A stretch of 32,865 bases of DNA from Clostridiales bacterium DTU069. Its GTDB lineage: Bacteria > Bacillota > Clostridia > DSM-8532. The notes under the pieces are model-generated. The model had not been told where the DNA came from. It saw only the letters and a program-made list of their open reading frames with translations, and did not search any database. Below are positions 1-8,339 of the stretch, piece after piece. Positions within the stretch are counted from its first letter, which is position 1. Every line of letters begins with the position of its first letter. The stretch is from positions 1 to 32,865 of the forward strand of contig LFRV01000069.1 of the NCBI GenBank assembly GCA_001512485.1, given 5' to 3'. Both the position numbers and the translations under genes were made by a program.

Positions 1-36
1 CCACACAAAAAGTGTTTGTTGTGGTATAATAGCCAT
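1..36 (-). CDS. 5' end of a probable transposase gene (partial, runs off the left edge)
   Basis: Reading leftwards from 36, an ATG is preceded by a near-ideal ribosome site (AGGAGGT, five bases before the ATG) and opens twelve codons, MAIIPQQTLFVW, before the window ends. From memory, this start resembles the MAxIPQxxLFxW opening of a family of clostridial DDE transposases. That is recognition from twelve residues only. A possible TATAAT -10 box lies at about 88-93 on the minus strand with a poor -35, as is common for transposases. The rest of the gene and the other end of the element are outside the window, so intactness cannot be judged. Confidence 0.5.
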   Translation of the reverse strand, partial: MAIIPQQTLFVW

Positions 37-877
37 TGTGAAACCTCCTCTTTGTTTAGTGTGTTATGGGTTTCTTTTCAATTATCATTATACACTACCG
101 TAGAGCGGGTTTCACGCTTTTTCATGCCTTTTTACAACTTGGGTGTGATTTCTTAAAATATCTCCTTAAACATCTCTCAAAACCGCATTTCATCTCTCGT
201 TTTTGGGTTAAAGTTATTTTTCTGCATCCTTATTATTAAGTATTATCGCTTATTTCAGAACTTCGCAATTTACTCATTACATATTTTCATAGTATATTTA
301 ATTATAATTTACTAAATTATTATACTTCTTTCTTGCATTCTAGAAGATACGCATACTATTAACAAACCACATATTTTAAGTATAATTAACATTTTATTCA
401 CACTTGTAACCTCATAAATTTTAGAGAAAATCCTCAATATATAATACTCACAAGAAACAGATTCTGTTTAGTTATACGTTGTGCTGAACAGAAAATAAGT
501 TGCTGTCGAAGCGGAATGTAAAGAGATTGGATTGTTGATAAAATTTGTATATAGAATGTTTTTAAAATGAAAAAATATAATTTCTTTTTCAGACTCGTGT
601 AATAATTGTAATAATAAAAATAAAAATCAAAATAGAAAACACGTTCGGCAATTACTCATTTTGATATAATCTTGCATGCTAGCCGAATATCTGTTTCAAT
701 TCATACTCACCTCATTTTTACATCATCTTATGTGCAAAACAACTTTATATAAAGAAATAACAGACTATCAGATGCTTCATCGGCGAAGTTAACAAACAGC
801 CAAAGCAGAGCTGCATACCTGCAGGAACGCGGCAACAATGTCTCGACCCACGAAGCAGGAGCCACGGCAATTATTGC
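37..877. other. AT-rich non-coding region
   Basis: No open reading frame of useful length with a ribosome site is visible on either strand. The first ~150 bases are probably the leader and end of the mobile element whose transposase starts at 36. I could not fix its terminal inverted repeat. The middle (about 220-700) is very AT-rich and without recognisable structure beyond a weak inverted pair TTCGGC/GCCGAA at about 644-686. The last part carries a decayed copy of the dispersed repeat (794-845). Confidence 0.6.
794..845 (-). repeat. Decayed copy of the dispersed intergenic repeat (copy E)
   Basis: Read on the minus strand, the segment contains CGAGACATTGTTGCCGCGTTCC. This matches 20 of 22 positions of the sequence at 3650-3671, and similarity continues at a lower level for about 27 more bases. 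It lies just after the stop codon of the HD-domain gene. The 8-bp hairpin present in the better-kept copy at 3661-3686 is mostly lost here. Confidence 0.55.
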
Positions 878-1465
878 TCAGACATTTTTCAGGTATCCTT
901 TTTTAACCGCATCCTCGATAATTTGTTTCGCATAATCCCACAATTTATCCGAACCGTCCTTCATAAGCCGGTTGCGCTCAATAACCTGCGCCACCGATAT
1001 CCCATGTTTCTTCCATGACAAACCGTCGGCGGTATAATTCAGCATGACGGGCTGCAGGCGGTCAAGGGCTGCCGCGAATTTTGCTTCCGCGGTTTCCATT
1101 TTCTCAAATTCTTCCCACAGCTCAAACATTTCATCACGCTGATCATCCGGCAGAAGCGAAAAAATCCTGTTCGCGCATTTTTCTTCCCTTTCTCTTTTGT
1201 CAATCTTTGCTTTTTCGTCATAGCAGTAAGTGTCGCCCGCGTCAATCTCCACAAGGTCGTGAATTAATACCATTTTAATTACTTTCAGCAAATCCACTTT
1301 TTCATTTGTGTGCTCGTTAAGCAGCATAGCCATCAAAGCAAGGTGCCACGAGTGCTCGGCATCATTTTCATACCTCGATTTATCCGAAATCAGCGACTGC
1401 CTGTATACAGTTTTTAATTTGTCAATTTCGATAATAAATGATATCTGTTTTTTTAACCTGTCCAT
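878..1465 (-). CDS. HD-domain hydrolase, probable 5'-deoxynucleotidase-like (HDDC2/YfbR type)
   Basis: A 195-residue protein with a complete HD phosphohydrolase metal site: His38 in the AEHSWH segment, the His69-Asp70 pair in VLIHDLVE, and a distant Asp135 in AAALDRLQP. The order H...HD...D and the length of about 190 residues fit the HD_3 group that includes YfbR and HDDC2, which remove phosphate from deoxynucleoside monophosphates. The substrate here is inferred from family only. The protein should be cytosolic, since it has no signal peptide or membrane segment. The start is supported by CAGGAG five bases before the ATG. The gene begins only 18 bp after the htpG stop codon on the same strand, so it is likely co-transcribed with htpG. 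That would make it heat-inducible, which is an inference. Confidence 0.8.
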   Translation of the reverse strand: MDRLKKQISFIIEIDKLKTVYRQSLISDKSRYENDAEHSWHLALMAMLLNEHTNEKVDLLKVIKMVLIHDLVEIDAGDTYCYDEKAKIDKREREEKCANRIFSLLPDDQRDEMFELWEEFEKMETAEAKFAAALDRLQPVMLNYTADGLSWKKHGISVAQVIERNRLMKDGSDKLWDYAKQIIEDAVKKGYLKNV

Positions 1466-1483
1466 TTAAACTCCTGTACCACG

Positions 1484-3349
1484 TCAGACTAATTTTTCCA
1501 TCAGTTGTATGCTCCTTTGTACAAAGGCCGTCATCGCTTCAGGGTCAAGCGGTTTATGAGTTAACATCGCAAGATCGTAAATCTGCCTTACTAGGAGCTT
1601 TATATCTTCCTCTTTTTCACTGTTATCGATATTCTGAACCAAAGCGTTTACCAGCTTGTGATTTCGGTTTACCAACAGTGTTTCTTCATTCGGGAACATA
1701 CCGCTCATGTCTTTACCTCCGAACATACGGCTCATTTCCTGCATTCTTCTCGAATGTTCATCAAGCAGTATCATGGCCGGTGTGGACTCTGACTTCAGTT
1801 TCTCCGCCTTAACCTTTAAATCCTTGTTGCCCAAGACATCTTTAAATAAATTTTCAATCTTTTCGTTTATATTCTTAGCTTCTTTTTCATCTTCATCTTT
1901 TGCTTCTTCCTTAAGATTTGAAGTTATTTCGGCATCTATGCGCATAAATTTAAGTTCGGTATTCCTGGACTCGAGAAAACTTATGAAATGGTTGTCGATA
2001 AGGGTATTAAGAACCACGGCCTCCATTTCGTTTTCCTTAAACATATTAATGTACTGTGCCTGCTGGTTAACGTCATTTACATAATAAACGGTGTTCTTGT
2101 TCTTTTCTTTATTCCTGTCAAGATATTCGTTAAGTGTTACATACTCATCGTTTATTGTTTTAAATATAATTATATCCTTAACCCTGTCATAGAATTTTTC
2201 TTCCCGTATGCAGCCGTATTTAATAAACGGGTTGATATCATCCCAGTATTTTGTGTAATTGTCCTTTTCCTTTTTATACAAAAGGGTCAGTTTATCGGCC
2301 ACTTTTTTTGTAATATGCTTTGAAATCATTTGCACATAACCTTCGTTCTGAAGGAAGCTGCGCGACACGTTAAGTGGGAGATCCGGACAATCCAGCATCC
2401 CCTTAAGCAGCAGCAGGAATTCGGGTATTACTTCCTTAATATTATCAGCCACAAACACCTGGTTGTAATACAACTTTATTTTACCCTCCAAAGTGTCAAA
2501 CTCGTGCTTGAGTTTTGGAAAGTATATAATACCCTGCATCCTGAAAGGATATTCCATATTCAGATGTATCCAGAACAGCGGATCCTGAAACTCAAAAAAG
2601 GTATCCCTGTAAAACTTCTTATATTCTTCATCTGTGCAGTCTTTCGGATTCTTTTTCCATAACGGGTTTGTATCATTCAACGGTTCAATTTTCTCATCCG
2701 GTTTTGCCGGTTTTTCATTTTCATCAACAAGATAAAGCTCATATGGCAGGAACGCGAAATATTTTTTAAGTATTTCACGCATTTTGAAGGCTTCCGTATA
2801 TTCAATGTTTTCTTCATCCATGAAAAGCGTTACGGTAGTACCAACTTCGGTACGATCGGAAACGTCCATTTCATATTCCGAGTCTCCTTCGCTTTCCCAG
2901 CTTACAGCCTGTGCGCCCTCTTGATATGATAATGTGTCTATCCTTACTTTTTCGGCTACCATGAAAGCGGAATAGAAACCAAGGCCGAAATGCCCTATTA
3001 TCTGCTGATCAGCAGCCTTATCCTTGTATTTTTCAAGAAAATCCTTAGCCCCGGAAATAGCAATCTGATTAATGTATTTTTTTACTTCATCAGCTGTCAT
3101 GCCAATTCCGTTGTCTATTACTTTGATTGTCTTTTTCTCTTTGTTAACCGATACCGTAATTTTAAACTTGTGTCCGTCGGGTAAGGTGGTTTCTCCCATA
3201 TCGGCAAGCTTTTTCAGTTTGCTTATAGCGTCAGCGGAATTGGATACAAGCTCTCTAATAAAAATATCTTTCTCAGAATACAGCCATTTTTTGATTATAG
3301 GAAATATGTTTTCGGTTTGAATGGATATATTTCCTTTCTCTTTTGCCAT
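1484..3349 (-). CDS. htpG: Molecular chaperone HtpG (Hsp90 family)
   Basis: A full-length 621-residue bacterial Hsp90, an ATP-driven cytosolic chaperone dimer. The N-terminal GHKL ATPase domain shows the catalytic-glutamate segment IRELVSNSADAISKL, the ATP-lid motif DNGIGM, and GHFGLGFYSAFMVA. The middle domain has the NVSRSFLQ segment that contacts ATP, and the last ~120 residues form the dimerisation domain. The ATG is preceded by TAGGAGGT at eight bases. A strong sigma-A-like promoter (3515-3543) and a CIRCE operator (3551-3577) lie upstream, so control by the repressor HrcA is likely. In B. subtilis htpG is not under HrcA, so this is lineage-specific wiring. The HD-domain gene follows closely. 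Confidence 0.98.
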   Translation of the reverse strand: MAKEKGNISIQTENIFPIIKKWLYSEKDIFIRELVSNSADAISKLKKLADMGETTLPDGHKFKITVSVNKEKKTIKVIDNGIGMTADEVKKYINQIAISGAKDFLEKYKDKAADQQIIGHFGLGFYSAFMVAEKVRIDTLSYQEGAQAVSWESEGDSEYEMDVSDRTEVGTTVTLFMDEENIEYTEAFKMREILKKYFAFLPYELYLVDENEKPAKPDEKIEPLNDTNPLWKKNPKDCTDEEYKKFYRDTFFEFQDPLFWIHLNMEYPFRMQGIIYFPKLKHEFDTLEGKIKLYYNQVFVADNIKEVIPEFLLLLKGMLDCPDLPLNVSRSFLQNEGYVQMISKHITKKVADKLTLLYKKEKDNYTKYWDDINPFIKYGCIREEKFYDRVKDIIIFKTINDEYVTLNEYLDRNKEKNKNTVYYVNDVNQQAQYINMFKENEMEAVVLNTLIDNHFISFLESRNTELKFMRIDAEITSNLKEEAKDEDEKEAKNINEKIENLFKDVLGNKDLKVKAEKLKSESTPAMILLDEHSRRMQEMSRMFGGKDMSGMFPNEETLLVNRNHKLVNALVQNIDNSEKEEDIKLLVRQIYDLAMLTHKPLDPEAMTAFVQRSIQLMEKLV

Positions 3350-3514
3350 ATATGCAAACCTCCTATATATTCAGCCCTGTTATCCGAATTTTAATGGAAA
3401 AAGCCAGGCTTATGCTTATTTATTCACCGTTCAACTAAAAAAGCAACAAGAAGGACTTATTGCTTTTAATGTATGCAAATGCATATGCTTCTTATCTGTT
3501 ACCTGCCTTTAATT

Positions 3515-3543
3515 ATCATAACGGTATCAGTACAGGTTGTCAA
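3515..3543 (-). promoter_or_regulatory. Promoter of htpG
   Basis: On the minus strand, TTGACA (3538-3543), a 17-base spacer and TATGAT (3515-3520) form a near-consensus housekeeping promoter. The predicted start of transcription is near 3508, giving a leader of about 160 bases before the htpG ATG. Confidence 0.85.
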
Positions 3544-3550
3544 TACTTAT

Positions 3551-3577
3551 TTAGCACTCTCACTTTTAGAGTGCTAA
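3551..3577. promoter_or_regulatory. CIRCE element (HrcA operator)
   Basis: TTAGCACTC-N9-GAGTGCTAA is a perfect match to the CIRCE inverted repeat bound by the heat-shock repressor HrcA. It lies seven bases upstream of the htpG -35 box. In the well-known groESL and dnaK operons it lies at or after the transcription start. The distance to the htpG ATG is about 200 bases. Confidence 0.93.
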
Positions 3578-3591
3578 TCAGATTATTGCCT

Positions 3592-3722
3592 GAACTATTG
3601 TACAATAGTTCTTCAGAACAAGCTCTAACCCAGCGGGTGGTTAACGAGCCGAGGCATTGCTGCCGCGTTCCGGTTGGTACGCGGCACTGGTTCGGGTGCT
3701 TTCGGTGACGACGGGCGACATG
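3592..3722 (+). repeat. Dispersed intergenic repeat, best-kept copy (copy A), with 20-bp palindrome
   Basis: The segment starts with the perfect palindrome GAACTATTGTACAATAGTTC (3592-3611). It continues through CAGCGGGTGGTT (3631-3642) and a perfect 8-bp hairpin TGCCGCGT/ACGCGGCA (3661-3668 with 3679-3686). It ends in CACTGGTTCGGGTGCTTTC followed by GGTGACGACGGGCGACATG (3704-3722). Parts recur at 794-845, 4841-4870, 26779-27167 and 32728-32865. It ends five bases before the ispG stop codon. No T-run follows the hairpin on either strand, so it is not a typical intrinsic terminator. Confidence 0.8.
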
Positions 3723-3726
3723 CGTT

Positions 3727-4800
3727 TTACATGTTCTTTATTTCGTTTATCAGTTCTTCAACAATTTTTTCTTCGCTGATTTTCCGTACGATTTTCCCCT
3801 TTTTAAACAGCAGGGCGCAGCCGTCTCCTCCAGCGATTCCTATATCCGCTTCCCTCGCTTCACCGGGGCCGTTAACCTCGCAGCCCATAACCGCGATTTT
3901 TATTGGTTTTTCAATACCTTCCAGCGCTTTTTCCACCTGTTCGGCGACAGAGACCAAATCGATCCTTGTGCGCCCGCAGGTCGGGCATGAAACGAACTCG
4001 ATGCCGTAGCGGTATAAACCGAGCGATTTAAGTATTTCTTTTCCCGCTCTTACTTCCTCGGTCGGATCCGCTGTTAACGACACCCTGACTGTGTCCCCTA
4101 TGCCCTTTGACAGTAAAGCTCCTATCCCTACAGCGGATTTTATTGTTCCGCCGTATAGTGTTCCGGCCTCTGTAACACCGATATGCAGCGGGTATTCCGA
4201 TTTTTCCGACATTAATTCGTATGCGGCTATCATCAGCGGAACATTTGACGATTTGATTGATACAACTATATCGTAAAAATCCATATCCTCAAGAATCTTG
4301 ATATGTCTTTCAGCGCTTTCCACGAGCGCCTCCGGCGTTATCCCGCCGTATTTCTCGACAAGCTGTTTTTCAAGCGACCCCGCGTTAACTCCGACTCTGA
4401 TGGGTATTCCTCTTCCCCTTGCACAGGATACGACGCTCCTGACTCTTTCCTCCGAGCCGATATTACCCGGATTTATGCGAATCTTATCCGCGCCCATCTC
4501 AATTGCTTTTATCGCTATCCTGTAATCAAAGTGAACATCGGCTACGAGCGGAATTGATATGCTTTTTTTTATTTCCTTAATTGACAATGCCGCGTCGATA
4601 TCCGGAACCGCGACTCTTATTATATCGCATCCTTCTTTTTCAAGCGCATGGATTTGCGATATCGTCGCGTTTATATCCCTGGTGTTCGTATTTGTCATTG
4701 ACTGTATCGAAATCGGCGCGCCCCCTCCAATGTAAAGGTTGCCGACCTTCACTTTTCTTGTATTTCTATTTTTACGACGGTTAATTTCACTCACCTTCAT
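3727..4800 (-). CDS. ispG: 4-hydroxy-3-methylbut-2-enyl diphosphate synthase (flavodoxin/ferredoxin), IspG/GcpE
   Basis: Converts methylerythritol cyclodiphosphate to HMBPP in the MEP isoprenoid pathway using a [4Fe-4S] cluster. The protein has 357 residues from the ATG at 4800, the usual size for bacterial IspG. The N-terminal TIM-barrel part includes [14 protein letters not shown] and NPGNIG. The cluster ligands sit in the C-terminal part in CPTCGRT and [11 protein letters not shown]. An upstream in-frame ATG at 4959 would add 53 residues, but that stretch overlaps the end of rseP by 88 bases and consists partly of a dispersed repeat, so I reject it. A GTG two codons inside (4794) is another possible start. 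It is the last gene of the uppS-cdsA-dxr-rseP-ispG run and is flanked on both sides by repeat copies. Confidence 0.95.
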   Translation of the reverse strand: MKVSEINRRKNRNTRKVKVGNLYIGGGAPISIQSMTNTNTRDINATISQIHALEKEGCDIIRVAVPDIDAALSIKEIKKSISIPLVADVHFDYRIAIKAIEMGADKIRINPGNIGSEERVRSVVSCARGRGIPIRVGVNAGSLEKQLVEKYGGITPEALVESAERHIKILEDMDFYDIVVSIKSSNVPLMIAAYELMSEKSEYPLHIGVTEAGTLYGGTIKSAVGIGALLSKGIGDTVRVSLTADPTEEVRAGKEILKSLGLYRYGIEFVSCPTCGRTRIDLVSVAEQVEKALEGIEKPIKIAVMGCEVNGPGEAREADIGIAGGDGCALLFKKGKIVRKISEEKIVEELINEIKNM

Positions 4801-4840
4801 CACCCTAATATACTTCCTGCGTCCGAACAATGTCCCGTAA

Positions 4841-4870
4841 AATAATTCCCAGTGGGTGGTTCGGGCATCT
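4841..4870 (+). repeat. Partial copy of the dispersed repeat (copy B) inside the operon
   Basis: AATAATTCCCAGTGGGTGGT followed by TCGGGCATCT aligns with the core seen at 3685-3703 and, inverted, at 32743-32776 (attattcccgcgggtcctggttcaggtgtttc). It fills most of the 71-base gap between rseP and ispG in an otherwise tightly packed operon. It shares its orientation with copy A on the other side of ispG. Confidence 0.6.
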
Positions 4871-4871
4871 T

Positions 4872-6161
4872 TTACCTTGTAATAAGCCTCGGTATATCGT
4901 TGACAAGAGTTGCTATCAAAAGCAGCATGAGAAGGAAGAAACCAACCATTGAAATCCATGCTTCTTTTTCCGGATCGAGGGGTTTTCTGCGAATTTTTTC
5001 GATTAATATTACAACAAGCTTCCCGCCATCCAGCGCAGGAAACGGCAGCAAATTCATTACACCGAGGTTAAGGCTTAAAAACGCTGTTATTTGCAGCAGG
5101 TACAGGAGTTTCTCGGTAAATCCGGTACCCATATCCACAACATCGCCTATATACGCTACAATTCCAACCGGTCCCGATATATCACGGAAAGTCGCTTTAC
5201 CTGTAAACAGCCATCCCAGTGTATAAAAAACCGAGCGGATAGTTGATATCGAGTTGTTGATCCCGCTTGCTATCGAACCGAAAAAATCTCCTTTCTTATA
5301 TTCAAACCATACGCCGAGGTCATAAAACGTTTGTGTAGCATACGGGACGACATCATGTATTTCTATAATATCGCCGTTTCTATCAATCGTAATATTCACG
5401 GGCTTATCCTTCGTTTTCTGAAGGTAAACCGACAAATCGCTTCTTTCGGCTATTTCCACATCATCAACTTTTTTAAGAATATCTCCCGGAATCAAGCCGG
5501 CCTTTTCCGCGGGAGACCCTTTTTCAACCCTCTGGATTACATTACTGCCTTTTCCTTCGGGGTTTTCAACAACTATACCAATAAGATATATAGGTGTTGT
5601 TTTTTTCGGGGTTACGAATGTCCGTATAATTCCCTTTTCACCTTCACGCCGGTATGCTATCTCCGTGGGGCTTCCATCGGAAACATACAGCAGAACCGAC
5701 AAATCGTTCGGATGGAATATATGCTTGCCGTCAAACGATACTATTTTGTCTCCTGCTTTTATTCCCGCATTCGCCAATGGAGAATCGTCGTCCAGTTTAG
5801 CAATTGAACGTGTGTTATAGCCCATTGAAAAAGAGATAACCGTCATAATTATTACAGCGATAAGTATATTCATTAAAGCCCCGGAAGCGATAATTACGGC
5901 TCTTTTCCACGCGGGCTTTTTGCTGAAAGCACGCTCATCGTCGGAAGCTTCTTCTTCGCCTTCCATTTTTACAAACCCGCCCATTGGGATAGCTCTTATC
6001 GAATATTTCGTTTCTCCCTTTTGCCATGAATAAATCTTCGGACCCATGAAAATCGAAAATTCCTGGACTTTCACACCTGCTTTACGGGCAGCAATAAAAT
6101 GGCCAACTTCATGTACAAGTATCAAAAAACTTAATGCTATAACAGCCAACAATATATTCAT
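4872..6161 (-). CDS. rseP: Site-2 intramembrane zinc metalloprotease, RseP family (M50B)
   Basis: A 429-residue membrane protease that in this family cleaves anti-sigma factors and leftover signal peptides within the membrane. The zinc-binding HExxH motif is HEVGH at residues 17-21 in the first membrane helix. The second catalytic motif is [11 protein letters not shown] at about 370-380, just before the last helices. Two PDZ-like regions lie between, at about 118-180 and 195-270, the latter with the [13 protein letters not shown] signature. Gram-positive members often have one PDZ domain, so two would be closer to the E. coli layout. The gene sits between dxr and ispG, as in many Clostridia, with 49 bases after dxr. 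Confidence 0.95.
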   Translation of the reverse strand: MNILLAVIALSFLILVHEVGHFIAARKAGVKVQEFSIFMGPKIYSWQKGETKYSIRAIPMGGFVKMEGEEEASDDERAFSKKPAWKRAVIIASGALMNILIAVIIMTVISFSMGYNTRSIAKLDDDSPLANAGIKAGDKIVSFDGKHIFHPNDLSVLLYVSDGSPTEIAYRREGEKGIIRTFVTPKKTTPIYLIGIVVENPEGKGSNVIQRVEKGSPAEKAGLIPGDILKKVDDVEIAERSDLSVYLQKTKDKPVNITIDRNGDIIEIHDVVPYATQTFYDLGVWFEYKKGDFFGSIASGINNSISTIRSVFYTLGWLFTGKATFRDISGPVGIVAYIGDVVDMGTGFTEKLLYLLQITAFLSLNLGVMNLLPFPALDGGKLVVILIEKIRRKPLDPEKEAWISMVGFFLLMLLLIATLVNDIPRLITR

Positions 6162-6210
6162 ACAAATATCTACTCCTGTTCTATTTCACGATAATCGTTG
6201 TTTTCCCGAA

Positions 6211-7383
6211 TTATGCGCGTGTATCGGCAGTGGACCTCTGTGAATGCAAGCGCATTGCTTCTTCCCTTGCCCATCCGTCAACTTCTATTATATCATCCAA
6301 TGCCGGATCTACAATTACTTTATGATTTTCCATAACATTTTCTATAATGTCCATAATATCCGTAAACGTAATCTTTCCCTGCAGAAACAATGACACGGCA
6401 ATTTCGTTCGCGGCGTTCATTGCCGCAGGCATGCTTCCTCCTATTTCCGCCGCCTTATATGCAAAACTTAAGCATCTGAACACTTTAAAGTCAGGTTTCT
6501 CAAACGTAAAAGATCCAATTTTGCAAAAATCTACTCTCTCAATCGTGTTTTTAACGCGGCACGGCCATGTAAGCGCATATTGGATAGGAATTCTCATATC
6601 CGGAATTCCCATTTGAGCAATTATTGATCCGTCGACAAATGATATCATTGAATGTATTATGCTCTGAGGGTGAATTAATACCTCAATTTTGGACAAATCA
6701 ACATCAAACAACCATTTCGCTTCAATAACCTCAAGGCCTTTATTCATCATTGTAGCCGAATCTATCGTGATTTTGTTTCCCATATTCCAATTAGGATGCT
6801 TCAAAGCCTGTTCGATAGTTACCTTTTCGAGCTGATCGGCTGTAAAACCGCGAAACGGTCCGCCTGAAGCGGTCAATATCAATTTTTCAATATCCTGCTT
6901 CCTGTTTCCGGCCATGCTTTGGAATAAAGCGGAATGTTCGCTGTCAACCGGCATTATTGTTATGTTTTTGGCTTTAGCGGCGTCAACCACAAGCTTTCCC
7001 GCGGTTACAAGCGTCTCTTTATTTGCAAGAGCAATATTTTTGCCCGATTCGATGGCTTTCATTGTCGGGACAAGACCCGCAATCCCTACAACAGAAGTCA
7101 AAACGGTATCCGCTCCGGGAAACATGGCAAGCTCAATCATGCCTTCCAACCCATATACCACTTTTACCGCGGTATCGCTTAAACGCTGTTTTAAATCTCT
7201 GCCTTTTTCCGGGTCCATAACAGCAACAATTAACGGTCTGTATTTCCTTGCCTGTTCTTCAAGAGCCGTTATATTGCTTCCTGCTGCAAGACCAACAATA
7301 TTAATATTTAGACGCTCGCAGACATCCAGCGCCTGAGTGCCTATTGAGCCTGTCGACCCGATAATAATCAGATTTTTAACCAT
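6211..7383 (-). CDS. dxr: 1-deoxy-D-xylulose 5-phosphate reductoisomerase
   Basis: The first committed step of the MEP pathway: rearranges and reduces DXP to methylerythritol 4-phosphate with NADPH and a divalent metal. The cofactor loop is GSTGSIG at residues 9-15. The metal and substrate region shows PVDSEHSALFQ, and TASGGPFRG and HPNWNMGNKITIDSATMMNKGLE are typical of the family (the last given in part). Length from the ATG at 7383 is 390 residues, close to the 398 of E. coli. That ATG has GGGG six bases upstream. An extension to 7425 adds fourteen residues before the Rossmann strand and lacks support. It lies in the same operon as cdsA (54-base gap) and rseP. Confidence 0.96.
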   Translation of the reverse strand: MVKNLIIIGSTGSIGTQALDVCERLNINIVGLAAGSNITALEEQARKYRPLIVAVMDPEKGRDLKQRLSDTAVKVVYGLEGMIELAMFPGADTVLTSVVGIAGLVPTMKAIESGKNIALANKETLVTAGKLVVDAAKAKNITIMPVDSEHSALFQSMAGNRKQDIEKLILTASGGPFRGFTADQLEKVTIEQALKHPNWNMGNKITIDSATMMNKGLEVIEAKWLFDVDLSKIEVLIHPQSIIHSMISFVDGSIIAQMGIPDMRIPIQYALTWPCRVKNTIERVDFCKIGSFTFEKPDFKVFRCLSFAYKAAEIGGSMPAAMNAANEIAVSLFLQGKITFTDIMDIIENVMENHKVIVDPALDDIIEVDGWAREEAMRLHSQRSTADTRA

Positions 7384-7437
7384 ACTGTACCCCAAATAAT
7401 AATAGTTGCATTTTACCCTGACCACGGAGCAAAAATC

Positions 7438-8295
7438 TCATATAAAAAACTGCAGATAGAAATAAATTGCCGGCGCAACAAACAGCAAGCTGTCAATTCT
7501 ATCCAGCAGCCCACCGTGTCCAGGCATAATATTCCCAAAATCCTTTATCCCTACGCGCCTTTTTATTGCTGAAGCAGCCCAGTCGCCAATCTGTGCGATC
7601 ACGCCGCATAAAAGACCTATTAATATGTAATGGTAAGCCGGTATTTTTATTCCGGCATAAAGATATACATAAAAATATCCGAAAGCCGTCGTGCAAACTA
7701 TGCTTCCAACAACTCCTCCTATCGCTCCGGCAACCGTTTTATTCGGGCTTACCTCGGGAAGAAGTTTCTTTTTGCCAAACAGCTTTCCTGTAAAATAGGC
7801 AAATATATCGGTTGAGAACGTGCCTACAAAAATGATCCATACAAGTTCAAAACCGTTATCCATACACCTTACGAGAAATACAAACGATAGAAGAAACGGA
7901 ACATAAATTATACCCAAAAGTGTTACGGCAATATCATCAAGAGTAAAATTCCTTTTATTGAAAATTAACTGCATCATTAAATAGAAAACAACTATGTAGA
8001 TAATTAAAAAGACGATATTTCTCTGGAATATCGCCCTTGACAATACCCCTAATGCCGTTTCTATCAAATCCGATTCATACGAATAAGAAATGATATACAA
8101 CAAAAACATTATACAGGAAAAAAAGCCCACTATCCTTACAGGATAAAATTCCATCTTCCTGACAGACTGATAAAATTCATACAGCGCTATTAAAGACACT
8201 GCAAAAACTGTAATTCCCATTACAAAAGGCGGCTGCATCATAATAAATATCAGCGCAATAATCGCAAGCACCGCGCTTATTATTCTTTTTCTCAT
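7438..8295 (-). CDS. cdsA: Phosphatidate cytidylyltransferase (CDP-diacylglycerol synthase)
   Basis: Makes CDP-diacylglycerol from phosphatidic acid and CTP, the branch point to phosphatidylglycerol and cardiolipin. The protein has 285 residues with about eight membrane helices, starting with an uncleaved hydrophobic segment. The C-terminal CdsA signature runs from about residue 242: S-x-x-KRR-x-GIKDFGNIMPGHGG followed by LLDRIDS, with the metal-binding Asp residues present. It follows uppS by 44 bases and precedes dxr, the standard order of this cluster. Confidence 0.96.
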   Translation of the reverse strand: MRKRIISAVLAIIALIFIMMQPPFVMGITVFAVSLIALYEFYQSVRKMEFYPVRIVGFFSCIMFLLYIISYSYESDLIETALGVLSRAIFQRNIVFLIIYIVVFYLMMQLIFNKRNFTLDDIAVTLLGIIYVPFLLSFVFLVRCMDNGFELVWIIFVGTFSTDIFAYFTGKLFGKKKLLPEVSPNKTVAGAIGGVVGSIVCTTAFGYFYVYLYAGIKIPAYHYILIGLLCGVIAQIGDWAASAIKRRVGIKDFGNIMPGHGGLLDRIDSLLFVAPAIYFYLQFFI

Positions 8296-8339
8296 TAATA
8301 TCTCTTAATACCTCCAATAACCGGAAATTTGCAAAATAT

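Noticed and set aside
644-686. Inverted pair TTCGGC/GCCGAA in the left non-coding region as a regulatory hairpin
   Set aside because: Six base pairs around a 30-base AT-rich loop are expected by chance, and there is no adjacent gene.
3592-3611. Palindrome GAACTATTGTACAATAGTTC as a LexA/SOS box
   Set aside because: Gram-positive LexA boxes have GAAC and GTTC four bases apart. Here they are twelve apart, and the copies lie in repeats and not at SOS promoters.
3661-3686. Hairpin of repeat copy A as an intrinsic terminator of ispG
   Set aside because: The 8-bp GC-rich stem is good, but no U-run follows on either strand.
4801-4959. Longer ispG reading frame starting at 4959
   Set aside because: The extra 53 codons overlap the end of rseP, include dispersed repeat sequence and do not resemble IspG. 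The ATG at 4800 gives the normal family length.
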